This document shows, in pieces, positions 1 through 8,257 of a stretch of DNA of 64,000 bases. Source of the stretch: a virus. The stretch lies in IMG/VR virus record IMGVR_UViG_3300032116_014939, positions 62,001 to 126,000 of that record; one strand, written 5' to 3'. Each line of letters starts with the position of its first letter. Within the stretch, counting starts at the first letter, position 1. The translations under genes were made by a program, and so were the position numbers. Under the pieces are notes generated by a model. The model made no database searches, was not told where the DNA came from, and saw nothing but the letters and a program-made list of their open reading frames with translations.

Positions 1-347
1 ATATATTCAGGGACAATACCTAACACATCATATACCTCTTTACTAATCAATGTATTATATCGTAATAAAGTACCAATGGTATAAGCATTATTACTATTTA
101 ATAAAGGTTCTTCAATTACACATCTAACAACACCAACACCTTTATATTCCTCAAGCTTCTTTCTGAATGTTGCAGACTTAAGAAGTAGTTCCTCCATCTT
201 ATTATCGGGTTGAGGTTTCGGTTGTGGTGAAACATGTGTCAACTCTAATAAATCTCTTGAAGATAAATCAAATAACGCAACACCAATAGTTTTAGTTGAA
301 ACGTCTAAACCCAAAATCTTAGGAGAATTTTTTATACTTTTTGCCAT
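1..347 (-). CDS. RuvC/RNase H-fold Holliday junction resolvase-like nuclease (3' part missing)
   Basis: The N-terminal 115 codons are present and the rest runs off the window edge. The translation starts MAKSIKNSPKILGLDVSTKT and continues IGVALFD, which is the first beta-strand of an RNase H/RuvC-like nuclease with its catalytic Asp in LGLDVST. A second acidic strand, VIEEPLLN, follows at about residue 77 and fits the second catalytic carboxylate. In this superfamily the enzymes cut four-way junctions or branched DNA, and a T4-like phage would use one to resolve recombination intermediates before packaging. The start is the ATG at 347, 56 bases after the previous stop. The C-terminal catalytic residues are not visible, so a related RNase H-fold protein is possible. 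Confidence 0.75.
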   Translation of the reverse strand, partial: MAKSIKNSPKILGLDVSTKTIGVALFDLSSRDLLELTHVSPQPKPQPDNKMEELLLKSATFRKKLEEYKGVGVVRCVIEEPLLNSNNAYTIGTLLRYNTLISKEVYDVLGIVPEY

Positions 348-403
348 ATCTAATATTAGTTATTAGATTTAATATTAAAGTAATTAACTTAATTGTAAAT
401 AAT

Positions 404-2575
404 TTAGAAATCTAACTTAACAACTGCTTGTTGTATACCTTGTCTAACTTGAGGTGATTGGAATTTAGATAATACAAGTAAGTTTTTGTTAGCGTCATAT
501 AATCCTATTTCAGACATATAAGGTGTAACACCTTGTGTCCAAGTAGGATTTGATGAATTTACAAATTGAGCGTTTGGTAAATTTATAAGATATCTCATTT
601 CGTAAATTGTTGCCTGAATATCAGTATTAACATTTCCGTAGAAGAAATATTCATCACCAAAATATAATGTTGACGAACTACCACTAATAGTTGGTAATTC
701 TAATTGATTACCTAAATTATATGTTGCCCCATTAGCATAAGTTGTAGGTGTAATTGTAAATGTTGTTGCCGTAAGACCTGATGGATTGATATAACCACCT
801 GATAATGCGGTAGAATAGTTCATTCTAACCCAATTGTTTGGATTAGGTCTATTCTGAGATGTTGTTCCTGTTTGTGCTAAAATGTAAAAGTCAGTTGCAG
901 AAAATCCTTGTGTTGTACCTGTTGTCATACATTTAAATTCGTTTCCAAATTTAACTGTTACGTTTTGTTCAGTTAGACCACATCCAGTAACAGGCCCAAT
1001 TATCTTTTGATAATAGTTACAATGCATCCCTGTCCAAGGACTATCAAAACCATATGTTACCCATACACATTGATTATCATTGTCAAGTAATCCATCAGTT
1101 GATGTATCGTTACAAAGTCCAGGTGCACTATATCCAAGTTTTGGTGCAGGTAGTGTATAGTTTCTATTTGCAACATAAGTCATTGCCGCAATAATTTCCT
1201 CATCATCAAAAACAATTACCTTATCATCAGGAAATACTTTACCAACTCTACTTGGTCTTCCATCAGGATTTGGGTGAGTATCATATAAATGAAAATACCT
1301 AATACCCGGATTATTCATATCAAGATTTTCATTTGATTGAATATAATAAGGTGTTAATAAATCATATCCATCAAACCCTGGAGGGTCAATCCAAAATGTT
1401 TCTCCACTACAACAACTTATTGGATTTTTATGCCACATTAACCAAGGTAGGTTAATTGTAAAATTCCTTGCTTGTCCTGTTGCACCAGGATTTGTTGTAT
1501 CATATGCCTCACAAGCAAATTTCTCACCATAAAAATTAATTATTGTATTGTTTGTATAGTGAACAATTGAAATTGCTTTTTGTTCTTCAGGGGTTACTAA
1601 TATTTGTTCACCGTATGAATTATAATATGTAACACCTGATGTATCTGTTTGTCCACTTGAAGACATATACCCGTAATATTCTTTGGTACTAATATAATCT
1701 TTGGAACCAAATTCACCATATTGACTATATAATGTGGAAATTAATCCCGCAGGACTTTCAGACCACGGAATATTCATATTCCAAATTTTAACTAACCCAT
1801 CTTCAGGTGTACAAACTGATTCATAATTAATAACACTATCACTCCAATAATTCATAGGTGTCGGTAAATCATAACCTGTCATACCTGATGGGTAGAAAAA
1901 TAATCTAGCTTGACCAGTATTACCTGATAAATTAGGTAATAATCTATCAACAACAAGTTGTGTTGTTCCTGAATTCCAACTCTGAACTTGGTAGGTTAAT
2001 ACAGGATAACAAGAATCAATACATCCACATGAACTTCCACCACTCATAAAAATAGTTACAAGAGTTCCCGCAGAAATAGTTGTTGCTGATACAGAATCAG
2101 GACAAGGATTAGAAATAAGTGTTAAAACTGAAGTGTTACCAGTTAATCCTGATAAGTTTACAACATATTCTGAATTATAGGTATATGCACTTGTATGATA
2201 AGGACTAAAACAAGTAGATGCCGTACTCGCGGTTACAAAGAAACCGTTAGGTGATGCAGTATTAAATACTGACTCATCCGAAGATGCCATAAATGGAATA
2301 CCATAAGTTAGTCCTGAAGAACCTTGTAAATAAAAAGGATATTTTACATCATTTTTAGTTGAGTTAGGAACCCCTGTAGAATTTTGAGCATTATATGACG
2401 GTTCAAGTATTTGAAAATTAGTTATATCATAATTTGTAATTGCATTATAATTAACCTCACTATCTCCGATTTGAAAATAAGAAACATTAAAATTACCTTC
2501 AGAAATTTTTTTACGTCCAGTATCCGTTAATCTTGTAATTAATAATCCTTGATTTTCTTTTATAATATATCCCAT
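404..2575 (-). CDS. Tail-collar-like virion protein with a large central insertion
   Basis: Predicted 723-aa structural protein. Residues 10-40 contain LLITRLTDTGRKKISEG followed by FQIGDSEV. This resembles the opening of phage tail-collar fibre proteins (LTdaGr...GDG). Near the C-terminus (about residues 690-710) MSEIGLYDANKNLLVLSKF resembles the EIGLyD strand of the same fold. The roughly 600 residues between are unrecognised, Thr/Ser/Tyr-rich and probably beta-structured. The reading is that the collar fold attaches the protein to baseplate or fibre and the insertion is exposed. It is the last structural gene before the resolvase and lies 26 bases after the SprB-repeat gene. The family assignment rests on short motifs only. 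Confidence 0.6.
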   Translation of the reverse strand: MGYIIKENQGLLITRLTDTGRKKISEGNFNVSYFQIGDSEVNYNAITNYDITNFQILEPSYNAQNSTGVPNSTKNDVKYPFYLQGSSGLTYGIPFMASSDESVFNTASPNGFFVTASTASTCFSPYHTSAYTYNSEYVVNLSGLTGNTSVLTLISNPCPDSVSATTISAGTLVTIFMSGGSSCGCIDSCYPVLTYQVQSWNSGTTQLVVDRLLPNLSGNTGQARLFFYPSGMTGYDLPTPMNYWSDSVINYESVCTPEDGLVKIWNMNIPWSESPAGLISTLYSQYGEFGSKDYISTKEYYGYMSSSGQTDTSGVTYYNSYGEQILVTPEEQKAISIVHYTNNTIINFYGEKFACEAYDTTNPGATGQARNFTINLPWLMWHKNPISCCSGETFWIDPPGFDGYDLLTPYYIQSNENLDMNNPGIRYFHLYDTHPNPDGRPSRVGKVFPDDKVIVFDDEEIIAAMTYVANRNYTLPAPKLGYSAPGLCNDTSTDGLLDNDNQCVWVTYGFDSPWTGMHCNYYQKIIGPVTGCGLTEQNVTVKFGNEFKCMTTGTTQGFSATDFYILAQTGTTSQNRPNPNNWVRMNYSTALSGGYINPSGLTATTFTITPTTYANGATYNLGNQLELPTISGSSSTLYFGDEYFFYGNVNTDIQATIYEMRYLINLPNAQFVNSSNPTWTQGVTPYMSEIGLYDANKNLLVLSKFQSPQVRQGIQQAVVKLDF

Positions 2576-2601
2576 TGTTTATAATTATCTTTGTTTCATT
2601 T

Positions 2602-4632
2602 TTATTGTGTGTTTTCTTCCGGTGGTGAAGGAGCACTTGGATTACAAATAAGTGACGTATTAGTTAGTGTAATTGGAATTGGTGGTGATGTTTTATTATA
2701 CCTCATATGAACAGTAGATGTTCCAATAGTATAAGTAGGAGGTATGGTTATACAACACTGAGCCCCACTAGGAGTGATTGAATACATTTGAACTGTTACA
2801 ATACCTCGTACATCTTTATTACTACAAAGACCGGATGGATTATTAAATACCCATGCAAAACCACAATTATTTATTTGAATTGTTGACCCAAAAACATTTA
2901 GTGTATAATTTGTTGACTCGTAAACTTTAGTATAAATTACATATGGTGGACAATTACCAACCGCAGGTTGTGTTGTTGATTGGTCAATAATTAAGTTCCA
3001 AGTACCCGATGGTAATAATGGCGATATCCCAATACTTGCCGTGGCACCAGAGTAAAAATATTGATAAGTAATTCTAACTTTACCAATTAGTTGACACGAT
3101 GAAGGTATATTAGATATTACAGTTTTAAAATTCCATTTTTGATTACCACCTGTATTCAAATTAACAAGAGCCCCAGCAGAAAATGCACAATTTGAATACG
3201 TGATAGTTGAAGGTGTTGTTGATGTAATATTAAATGAAACAATATCACTTAAATTACCATCACCGTCTATTACTTGAGCTGTGTGTCCCCCACTACATAA
3301 TCCAAAAAATACAGGTGAGTTTTGTTCAACATCATCAACAAAATAAATATATGGCCCACCAAATGATGAACTAGGTATTAAAGTTACACCACCTTGACAC
3401 TGTGTTGAATTATCACAATAATTTTCAACTTGTACAGTTAATGTAGGTGTTATTGCCGAGCAAACACCTGAAGTCACAATAATTGATGATATACTTGGCC
3501 CAGGTGTAAATGTACCTGAACCGTACCAACCACTATCTTGTGGTTTAATCGCAAAAGGATTTTGAATAGTAAATGAAGAAGTTTGTTCTTGTTGACACTG
3601 TGTTGGTATTGGTAATGGAGCATTATGGTTTTCAACTGAACTTACCCAACTTGTATCCCAAAATAAACTCATTCCTGTAACAGAAATCTCAGAAGGATTA
3701 TCAAGAGTATATAACGGTCTTAAATTGTAGGTTGATGCACTTGTAAAATTCAAATAAAACTCAACACCACAATAATCAAAATTCATACATAATTTATCAG
3801 GATAAATTATCTCAGCAGGATTCTCAACCAAACAAGATGTTGTTGCAGTTTGTGAATAAATTCCAATACCACTATCAACAACAGTTATGTTGTATGTTCC
3901 AGCACTTAAATTAGTAAGTGGTAATGTTATAGAAGAACCTGAGTAATAGTAATTATATGGTGGTGTTCCACCTGTAACATACAATGTTAAACTACCATCA
4001 TTAAATCCATTAATAGTAGGATTTGTAACCTGACACTCAGCATAAATGTTATCAGGTAACTCAGGAATAACACAATCAATAGTTTGTACATTATCACCAT
4101 AATAGTCCGCAACTATTGTTGAGTATGTACCAGGTATAACATCATTATAAAGTAAATATGTATTATTTGTTGGCTCTATAGCTTGACCAATTTGAGTTTC
4201 AGTTCCCGCACTATAAAAACTATATGGTGGTGTACCACCTGTAACAAATAAACTAACTGAACCAGTTGTTGACCCGTCTAATGTTGGGAACACACTATCA
4301 CATTCAACATAGAATGGAAAAATTGTTTTAACAGTACATTCATTTACTGTTGTAAAAATACCTGTACTCTGACTACCAAAATCAATTGTAATACCTGTTG
4401 GACAAGGATTTAATAAAATACAATTAGCACAAGATGTCTGTGCAGTCATACCAACTAAATCATAAATCAAAGGTTCATAAAATAATTCAGGTAATTCAAC
4501 GTATGTTCCACATAACGTATCACCTTGTGTTGTTTCAATATAATAAATTTCATATTCTGAAACAGAACCAGGTATACCATTTACATAGAAATAGTCCTCA
4601 ATATCACAACAATTTTGAAATCCAAAAGCCAT
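2602..4632 (-). CDS. SprB-repeat/Ig-like adhesin, probable tail protein
   Basis: 676 aa. Two clear SprB-type repeats, at about residues 110-192 and 198-270, each contain VTGGTPPYxxY and end in a GTYxxxVxD strand. SprB repeats occur in the large surface adhesins of gliding Bacteroidota, where they form Ig-like beta modules. The N-terminus is Cys-rich (NCCDIEDYF, CANCILLNPC). The C-terminal two thirds has further beta-rich segments, regularly spaced Cys residues and a Pro-rich tail. No signal peptide is apparent, which fits a virion component rather than a secreted protein. The TATTTAT motif at 4638-4644 lies 5 bases upstream of the ATG. Receptor recognition is inferred from the fold and position. 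Confidence 0.65.
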   Translation of the reverse strand: MAFGFQNCCDIEDYFYVNGIPGSVSEYEIYYIETTQGDTLCGTYVELPELFYEPLIYDLVGMTAQTSCANCILLNPCPTGITIDFGSQSTGIFTTVNECTVKTIFPFYVECDSVFPTLDGSTTGSVSLFVTGGTPPYSFYSAGTETQIGQAIEPTNNTYLLYNDVIPGTYSTIVADYYGDNVQTIDCVIPELPDNIYAECQVTNPTINGFNDGSLTLYVTGGTPPYNYYYSGSSITLPLTNLSAGTYNITVVDSGIGIYSQTATTSCLVENPAEIIYPDKLCMNFDYCGVEFYLNFTSASTYNLRPLYTLDNPSEISVTGMSLFWDTSWVSSVENHNAPLPIPTQCQQEQTSSFTIQNPFAIKPQDSGWYGSGTFTPGPSISSIIVTSGVCSAITPTLTVQVENYCDNSTQCQGGVTLIPSSSFGGPYIYFVDDVEQNSPVFFGLCSGGHTAQVIDGDGNLSDIVSFNITSTTPSTITYSNCAFSAGALVNLNTGGNQKWNFKTVISNIPSSCQLIGKVRITYQYFYSGATASIGISPLLPSGTWNLIIDQSTTQPAVGNCPPYVIYTKVYESTNYTLNVFGSTIQINNCGFAWVFNNPSGLCSNKDVRGIVTVQMYSITPSGAQCCITIPPTYTIGTSTVHMRYNKTSPPIPITLTNTSLICNPSAPSPPEENTQ

Positions 4633-4637
4633 TACTT

Positions 4638-4644
4638 ATAAATA
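4638..4644 (-). promoter_or_regulatory. TATTTAT motif, candidate late promoter element
   Basis: The coding strand reads GTTATTTATAAGTA directly before the ATG at 4632, a gap of 5 bases. It is one of ten copies upstream of gene starts that are not coupled to the preceding gene. Confidence 0.4.
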
Positions 4645-4678
4645 ACAAAAAAACTGTTTTTATCCACACTTAATTTAT

Positions 4679-4900
4679 TTAACATGAAAGTATTTGAGTT
4701 GTTTCACAAGAATTACCATCAATAACTTTACAAAACACTGTTGTTGACCCTGTAAGAGATATAGGTAAATTAACAATAACAGGCCAATAAACAGGGTCAT
4801 ATTCCGTTTGAACCAAAGAACAATTATTACCCGCGAAATCACATAAATAAATTTGAAAGGGAGGTGTTCCATTAATATTGGATATTTCAACGTATGTCAT
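4679..4900 (-). CDS. Small stand-alone SprB-like module protein
   Basis: 73 aa, beginning MTYVEISNINGTPPFQIYLC. It aligns along its length with the N-terminal ~75 residues of the 334-aa protein at 35773-36777 ([20 protein letters not shown]). The shared pattern is GTPPxxIxxCD, a central Pro-containing strand, then KxxDxxxCxxTQ near the end. It therefore looks like a single Ig/SprB-like domain encoded alone. A competing ORF in another frame over the same bases lacks this similarity. The gene starts 9 bases after the stop of the glycine-rich gene at 4910. Function is unknown; it may be a structural adaptor or a remnant of a longer chimeric gene. Confidence 0.65.
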   Translation of the reverse strand: MTYVEISNINGTPPFQIYLCDFAGNNCSLVQTEYDPVYWPVIVNLPISLTGSTTVFCKVIDGNSCETTQILSC

Positions 4901-4909
4901 ATTATATAA

Positions 4910-5788
4910 TTACCAACAAGTTACAATTACTAATCCATTTCCACCTCTCCCACCTGTTCCACCTGTGGTTCCAGCACCTCCACCACCTCCACCACTACCA
5001 GGTCCTCCATCACCACCATTACCACCAGCAACGTTTGCCGAACCTCCTCCTGTACCACCAAGAGATACAAAAGGTTTCCACATAAACATACCGTCAATAC
5101 CTCTACCACCATCTGCTGCACCACCTGCGACATTTTGAACAAACCCTGCACCTGTAATAGAACCTCCAGCTGAGGTCACGTTACCTGCGGTACGACCCGC
5201 ACCTCCACATCCCGAACCAAGTGGGACTACCCCTGTCCCGTATGTGTTTACAGTAGGAACACCAGTTGCACTACCCGCAATACCATTAATACCCGCCCTT
5301 GCAACAAATTCACCTAAGGATGTCATGGCAGCTATGTTAGCCGCTGTGCCAGTACCCCCATTACCTCCTGTACCACCCGCACCTACAGTTCCAGGGTTTC
5401 CACCTGAACCACCGTTAAGACTAATTAGTAGATACGTTTGTGCGTTTCCAACACCTCCAACATTTGTTGCAATTGAAGTTGAACCTCCGTTAGAACCAAC
5501 AGTATTTGCAGCACCTCCAGCCCCACCAGCGCCAACAGTAACTATTAAATTATCAGTTAAAAATATCCTTGGAATAATAATACGGTTAATCGCACCTGAA
5601 CCTCCACCTCCACCACCACCAGCAGCTCCAGTTGCATCTGTAAAACCTCCACCACCACCACCGCCTGGACTTATTAAAACAACATGTACCATAGAAACAC
5701 CGTTAGGTAATGCACAATTATGAACACCCGCACTACTGAAGATTTGTACTTTATGACCAATATTTGTTAAATTATATGCAAAATCCAT
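4910..5788 (-). CDS. Glycine-rich tail adhesin, paralogue 1 of 3
   Basis: 292 aa. The N-terminal ~35 residues (MDFAYNLTNIGHKVQIFSSAG) form a short conserved leader, followed by dense glycine runs (GGGGGGGFTDATGAAGG) and a conserved end, GGRGGNGLVIVTCW. The next two genes share this layout. Gly-rich strings of this type occur in phage receptor-binding tips; the S16/T2-type gp38 adhesins fold as packed polyglycine-II helices with variable loops. By analogy the glycine runs would be scaffold and the segments between them would contact the receptor. The gene follows its paralogue by 10 bases. The homology to gp38 is structural analogy, not established from sequence. Confidence 0.65.
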   Translation of the reverse strand: MDFAYNLTNIGHKVQIFSSAGVHNCALPNGVSMVHVVLISPGGGGGGGFTDATGAAGGGGGGGSGAINRIIIPRIFLTDNLIVTVGAGGAGGAANTVGSNGGSTSIATNVGGVGNAQTYLLISLNGGSGGNPGTVGAGGTGGNGGTGTAANIAAMTSLGEFVARAGINGIAGSATGVPTVNTYGTGVVPLGSGCGGAGRTAGNVTSAGGSITGAGFVQNVAGGAADGGRGIDGMFMWKPFVSLGGTGGGSANVAGGNGGDGGPGSGGGGGGAGTTGGTGGRGGNGLVIVTCW

Positions 5789-5798
5789 AGTTATATTT

Positions 5799-6686
5799 TT
5801 ACCAACACTGTATTATTACCAAACCATCACCACCTCTTCCACCAACACCTCCAACACCTGTGGGTGAAGTACCTGCACCACCTCCTCCACCACCACATCC
5901 AATATTACCATTACCACCAGCACCACCTGAAACAGGAGTTGTTCCTCCACCACCACCTCCACTTCCTCCGACAGAATAAAATGGTGTTAATGAAAATACA
6001 CCAGGTGTCCCATCAGATGTTATAGTATTTCCAATACCGCCAGGATTTGTTGGTACAAAACCACCACCTGTCAAATTACCACCGTTTGTTGCCGTAGTCG
6101 CACCTGCTGCCATACCCCCTCCACCAGCACCTGATGTGAATGGTAACCCAATAGTCGCACCATAAGTAACTGAAGTGCCATTTGTAGTTGTTCCGTTACC
6201 ACCACCTTGACCTCCAAGAGCAAACCATTGTCCTAATGTTGAATATAAAGCTTGAGCAACGTTAGCCGCGGTCGCACCAACTCCCCCTGTCGCACCAACA
6301 CCACCTGTTCCCCCTGAAGCAACAACAACAAAAGTAGATACACCATTATTACGTGGAACTGGCATATCAACAGACGTGTTACCTCCCACACTACCTGAAC
6401 CTGCACCTGAGGCTCCACCTGCCCCTCCTAAACCAATATTTATTATAAGTGAATCTGTTACAAACATTTCAGGAATTATTACTCTTGTAATCGCACCTGA
6501 ACCTCCACCTCCACCACCTGACCTTGCGTTAGCGGATGTGTTTGTCGCACCACCAGCACCACCACCTCCAGCACCAATTGCCGTGATAGATAACATAGTT
6601 ATACCAGGTGGTTTTATCCAACTACCCGACTGATAAAACACACTCGTTTTATACGTTGTATCCGCTAAATTATATAAAAAACTCAT
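5799..6686 (-). CDS. Glycine-rich tail adhesin, paralogue 2 of 3
   Basis: 295 aa. It has the leader MSFLYNLADTTYKTSVFYQS, then WIKPPGITMLSITAIGAGGG, several glycine tracts, the conserved RVIIPEMFVTDSLIINIG segment, and the terminal GGRGGDGLVIIQCW. The corresponding segments in paralogue 1 (RIIIPRIFLTDNLIVTVG) and paralogue 3 (RLTIPAIFLTDSLEITVA) fix the alignment. Divergence is concentrated between the glycine tracts, as expected if those loops recognise receptors. Lying 11-12 bases from both neighbours, it is probably co-transcribed with them. Tandem duplication is the simplest origin. Confidence 0.65.
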   Translation of the reverse strand: MSFLYNLADTTYKTSVFYQSGSWIKPPGITMLSITAIGAGGGGAGGATNTSANARSGGGGGGSGAITRVIIPEMFVTDSLIINIGLGGAGGASGAGSGSVGGNTSVDMPVPRNNGVSTFVVVASGGTGGVGATGGVGATAANVAQALYSTLGQWFALGGQGGGNGTTTNGTSVTYGATIGLPFTSGAGGGGMAAGATTATNGGNLTGGGFVPTNPGGIGNTITSDGTPGVFSLTPFYSVGGSGGGGGGTTPVSGGAGGNGNIGCGGGGGGAGTSPTGVGGVGGRGGDGLVIIQCW

Positions 6687-6698
6687 ATTATATACTTA

Positions 6699-7607
6699 TT
6701 ACCAACATGTAATTATTACCATACCAGGTCCACCATTTCCACCTGTTCCACCTGTGGTTCCAGCACCTCCACCTCCACCTCCACTTCCAATCTCACCCTT
6801 ACCACCAGAACCTCCAGTACCACCAGCAACAGAACCACCACCAGCTCCACCAACACTATAAAAACCTTTTAATCTAGAAGTTCCGCTACCACCATTTTGA
6901 GCACCTCCAGCACCTCCACCTGTACCACCCACAGATGAAGGCATAAATAAAACACCTGAAACATTACCACCATTAAAATTTCCGTTAGCTGCACTTTTTC
7001 CACCTCCAGCGGCTCCTCCTGATACAGTTGTACTATTACCGTTAATTGTCACACTACCACCTATTGCCGCGTTAGCACCTGCGGCACCCGCCTGACCTGC
7101 GATAGATAAAAAAGTCCCTAATGCTTGATAAACAGCGTTAGTCTGTGCACCAATAGCCCCTGCACCACCTCCAGCCGAAGCACCTCCCGCAACACCTACG
7201 TTACCACCTTGACCACCATTAGCCTGTATTACTCTTGTTGCCGCAACGTCACTACCTCTAGCACAATCAACAAAAGTATTACCCGCAGTTGCTCCTCCAC
7301 TACCTCCAGAGCCACCAATACCACCCGCAGCGACAGTTATTTCTAAACTGTCGGTTAAAAAAATCGCAGGAATAGTAAGTCTTGTTATAGCCCCCGAGCC
7401 ACCACCTGAACCACCAGACGCAGCGGTACTAACAGATGAGTTACCTGAACCACCTCCACCACCAGCACCAATTGCCGTGATGTGTATCATGGTAATACCT
7501 CTTGGTTTAATCCAATAAAAAACGCTTGAAGCGGTATTATTACCAATAGGTCCAATAAAGACTTGGTCTTTATATTGATTATCCGCTAAATGATAATAAT
7601 CTATCAT
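6699..7607 (-). CDS. Glycine-rich tail adhesin, paralogue 3 of 3
   Basis: 302 aa, the longest and first-transcribed of the three. It begins MIDYYHLADNQYKDQVFIGP, contains WIKPRGITMIHITAIGAGGG and RLTIPAIFLTDSLEITV, and ends GGNGGPGMVIITCW. The N-terminus has about ten extra residues relative to paralogue 2 before the WIKP motif. Both neighbours are within 12 bases. It probably acts as a host-contact protein at a fibre or tail tip. Whether the three are assembled together or are alternatives cannot be told from sequence. Confidence 0.65.
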   Translation of the reverse strand: MIDYYHLADNQYKDQVFIGPIGNNTASSVFYWIKPRGITMIHITAIGAGGGGGSGNSSVSTAASGGSGGGSGAITRLTIPAIFLTDSLEITVAAGGIGGSGGSGGATAGNTFVDCARGSDVAATRVIQANGGQGGNVGVAGGASAGGGAGAIGAQTNAVYQALGTFLSIAGQAGAAGANAAIGGSVTINGNSTTVSGGAAGGGKSAANGNFNGGNVSGVLFMPSSVGGTGGGAGGAQNGGSGTSRLKGFYSVGGAGGGSVAGGTGGSGGKGEIGSGGGGGGAGTTGGTGGNGGPGMVIITCW

Positions 7608-7613
7608 AATACA

Positions 7614-7802
7614 TTACGCCCATGATGGTGTTACTTTACGTGGTGGCGAATATTTAAATCTATATCCATACGGACCTTCTATAACTAAAGTGTTACCACT
7701 TAAATCAGTTAATCTAAGTAACTCGGTACCTTCATTATTTAACTCTTGGTATCCTTCACTTACAGGACTACCGTATTCAAAAACAATTTCATAGTATATC
7801 AT
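7614..7802 (-). CDS. Small protein, translationally coupled to the upstream gene
   Basis: 62 aa, MIYYEIVFEYGSPVSEGYQE to a Pro/Lys-rich end (KYSPPRKVTPSWA). A longer reading from 7865 is possible, but its extra residues fall within the end of the upstream gene and are unusually Arg/Ser-rich. The ATG at 7802 shares one base with the upstream stop (TAATG), and AGGAGGAG lies 7 bases before it. This is the best Shine-Dalgarno sequence I found in the window, although it also encodes the last Gly-Gly-Asp of the upstream protein. No family is recognised. It may be a small virion or fibre assembly factor. Confidence 0.6.
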   Translation of the reverse strand: MIYYEIVFEYGSPVSEGYQELNNEGTELLRLTDLSGNTLVIEGPYGYRFKYSPPRKVTPSWA

Positions 7803-8221
7803 TAGTAATCTCCTCCTATAACTGTAGCTTGTATTCCCGCAACAACTGCTGTACCTATGGTACAATACATAATATATCCGGCAGGTAATGCAAAGTTTAA
7901 TGGTAATTCATAGTTTGTTGACGCACTAGTTTGAGACGCAGTATTTGCAGCAATTGTGATTTCATCCCAAATTGTGCTGTTATTGGGAGTTGCCAAAGCG
8001 CCTCCATTATTTATAAAAACCCTAGCCATTGTAGCGGCATTATTCGTGTTAGTGGACTGATGTCTAAATCTTATCTTTTGAACATAACTTCCGTTAGTAT
8101 TCGCACTAAAAACCATATATGAAGTTCCCGCAGACAAGTTACCTGTATTGGCAACCGTCATATTAGTCGTCCACATAATCTCAGGTGTTAGTGTAAAAAT
8201 TGGAGCTGTATTTGCTGGCAT
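7802..8221 (-). CDS. Small beta-rich structural protein of unknown family
   Basis: 139 aa, MPANTAPIFTLTPEIMWTTN onward. It is Thr/Asn/Ala-rich with alternating hydrophobic strands (TSYMVFSANTNGSYVQKIRF; ALPAGYIMYCTIGTAVVAGI), suggesting an all-beta fold such as a small tip or head-decoration domain. There is no signal peptide or membrane segment. It follows the giant fibre gene and overlaps the next gene by one base. The TATTTAT motif at 8251-8257 may give it its own promoter. The structural role is inferred from context only. Confidence 0.55.
   Translation of the reverse strand: MPANTAPIFTLTPEIMWTTNMTVANTGNLSAGTSYMVFSANTNGSYVQKIRFRHQSTNTNNAATMARVFINNGGALATPNNSTIWDEITIAANTASQTSASTNYELPLNFALPAGYIMYCTIGTAVVAGIQATVIGGDY
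7810..7817 (-). promoter_or_regulatory. Strong Shine-Dalgarno sequence for the 62-aa gene
   Basis: The coding strand reads AGGAGGAG seven bases before the ATG at 7802. It is notable because most starts here lack a Shine-Dalgarno sequence. It supports the short start at 7802. Confidence 0.55.
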
Positions 8222-8250
8222 ATTATTATATTAGTTTAATTTCTTTTATT

Positions 8251-8257
8251 ATAAATA
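8251..8257 (-). promoter_or_regulatory. TATTTAT motif, candidate late promoter element
   Basis: The coding strand reads AATATTTATAATAAAAG just after the stop of the 2636-aa fibre gene, 29 bases before the ATG at 8221. Confidence 0.4.

Noticed and set aside
4675-4890. 71-aa frame overlapping the 73-aa SprB-like gene
   Set aside because: The alternative frame at 4679-4900 is paralogous to the N-terminus of the 334-aa protein; this one has no such support.
5244-6633. Pro-rich plus-strand ORFs over the glycine-rich adhesins
   Set aside because: Glycine codons read antisense give proline. They are shadows of the adhesin genes.
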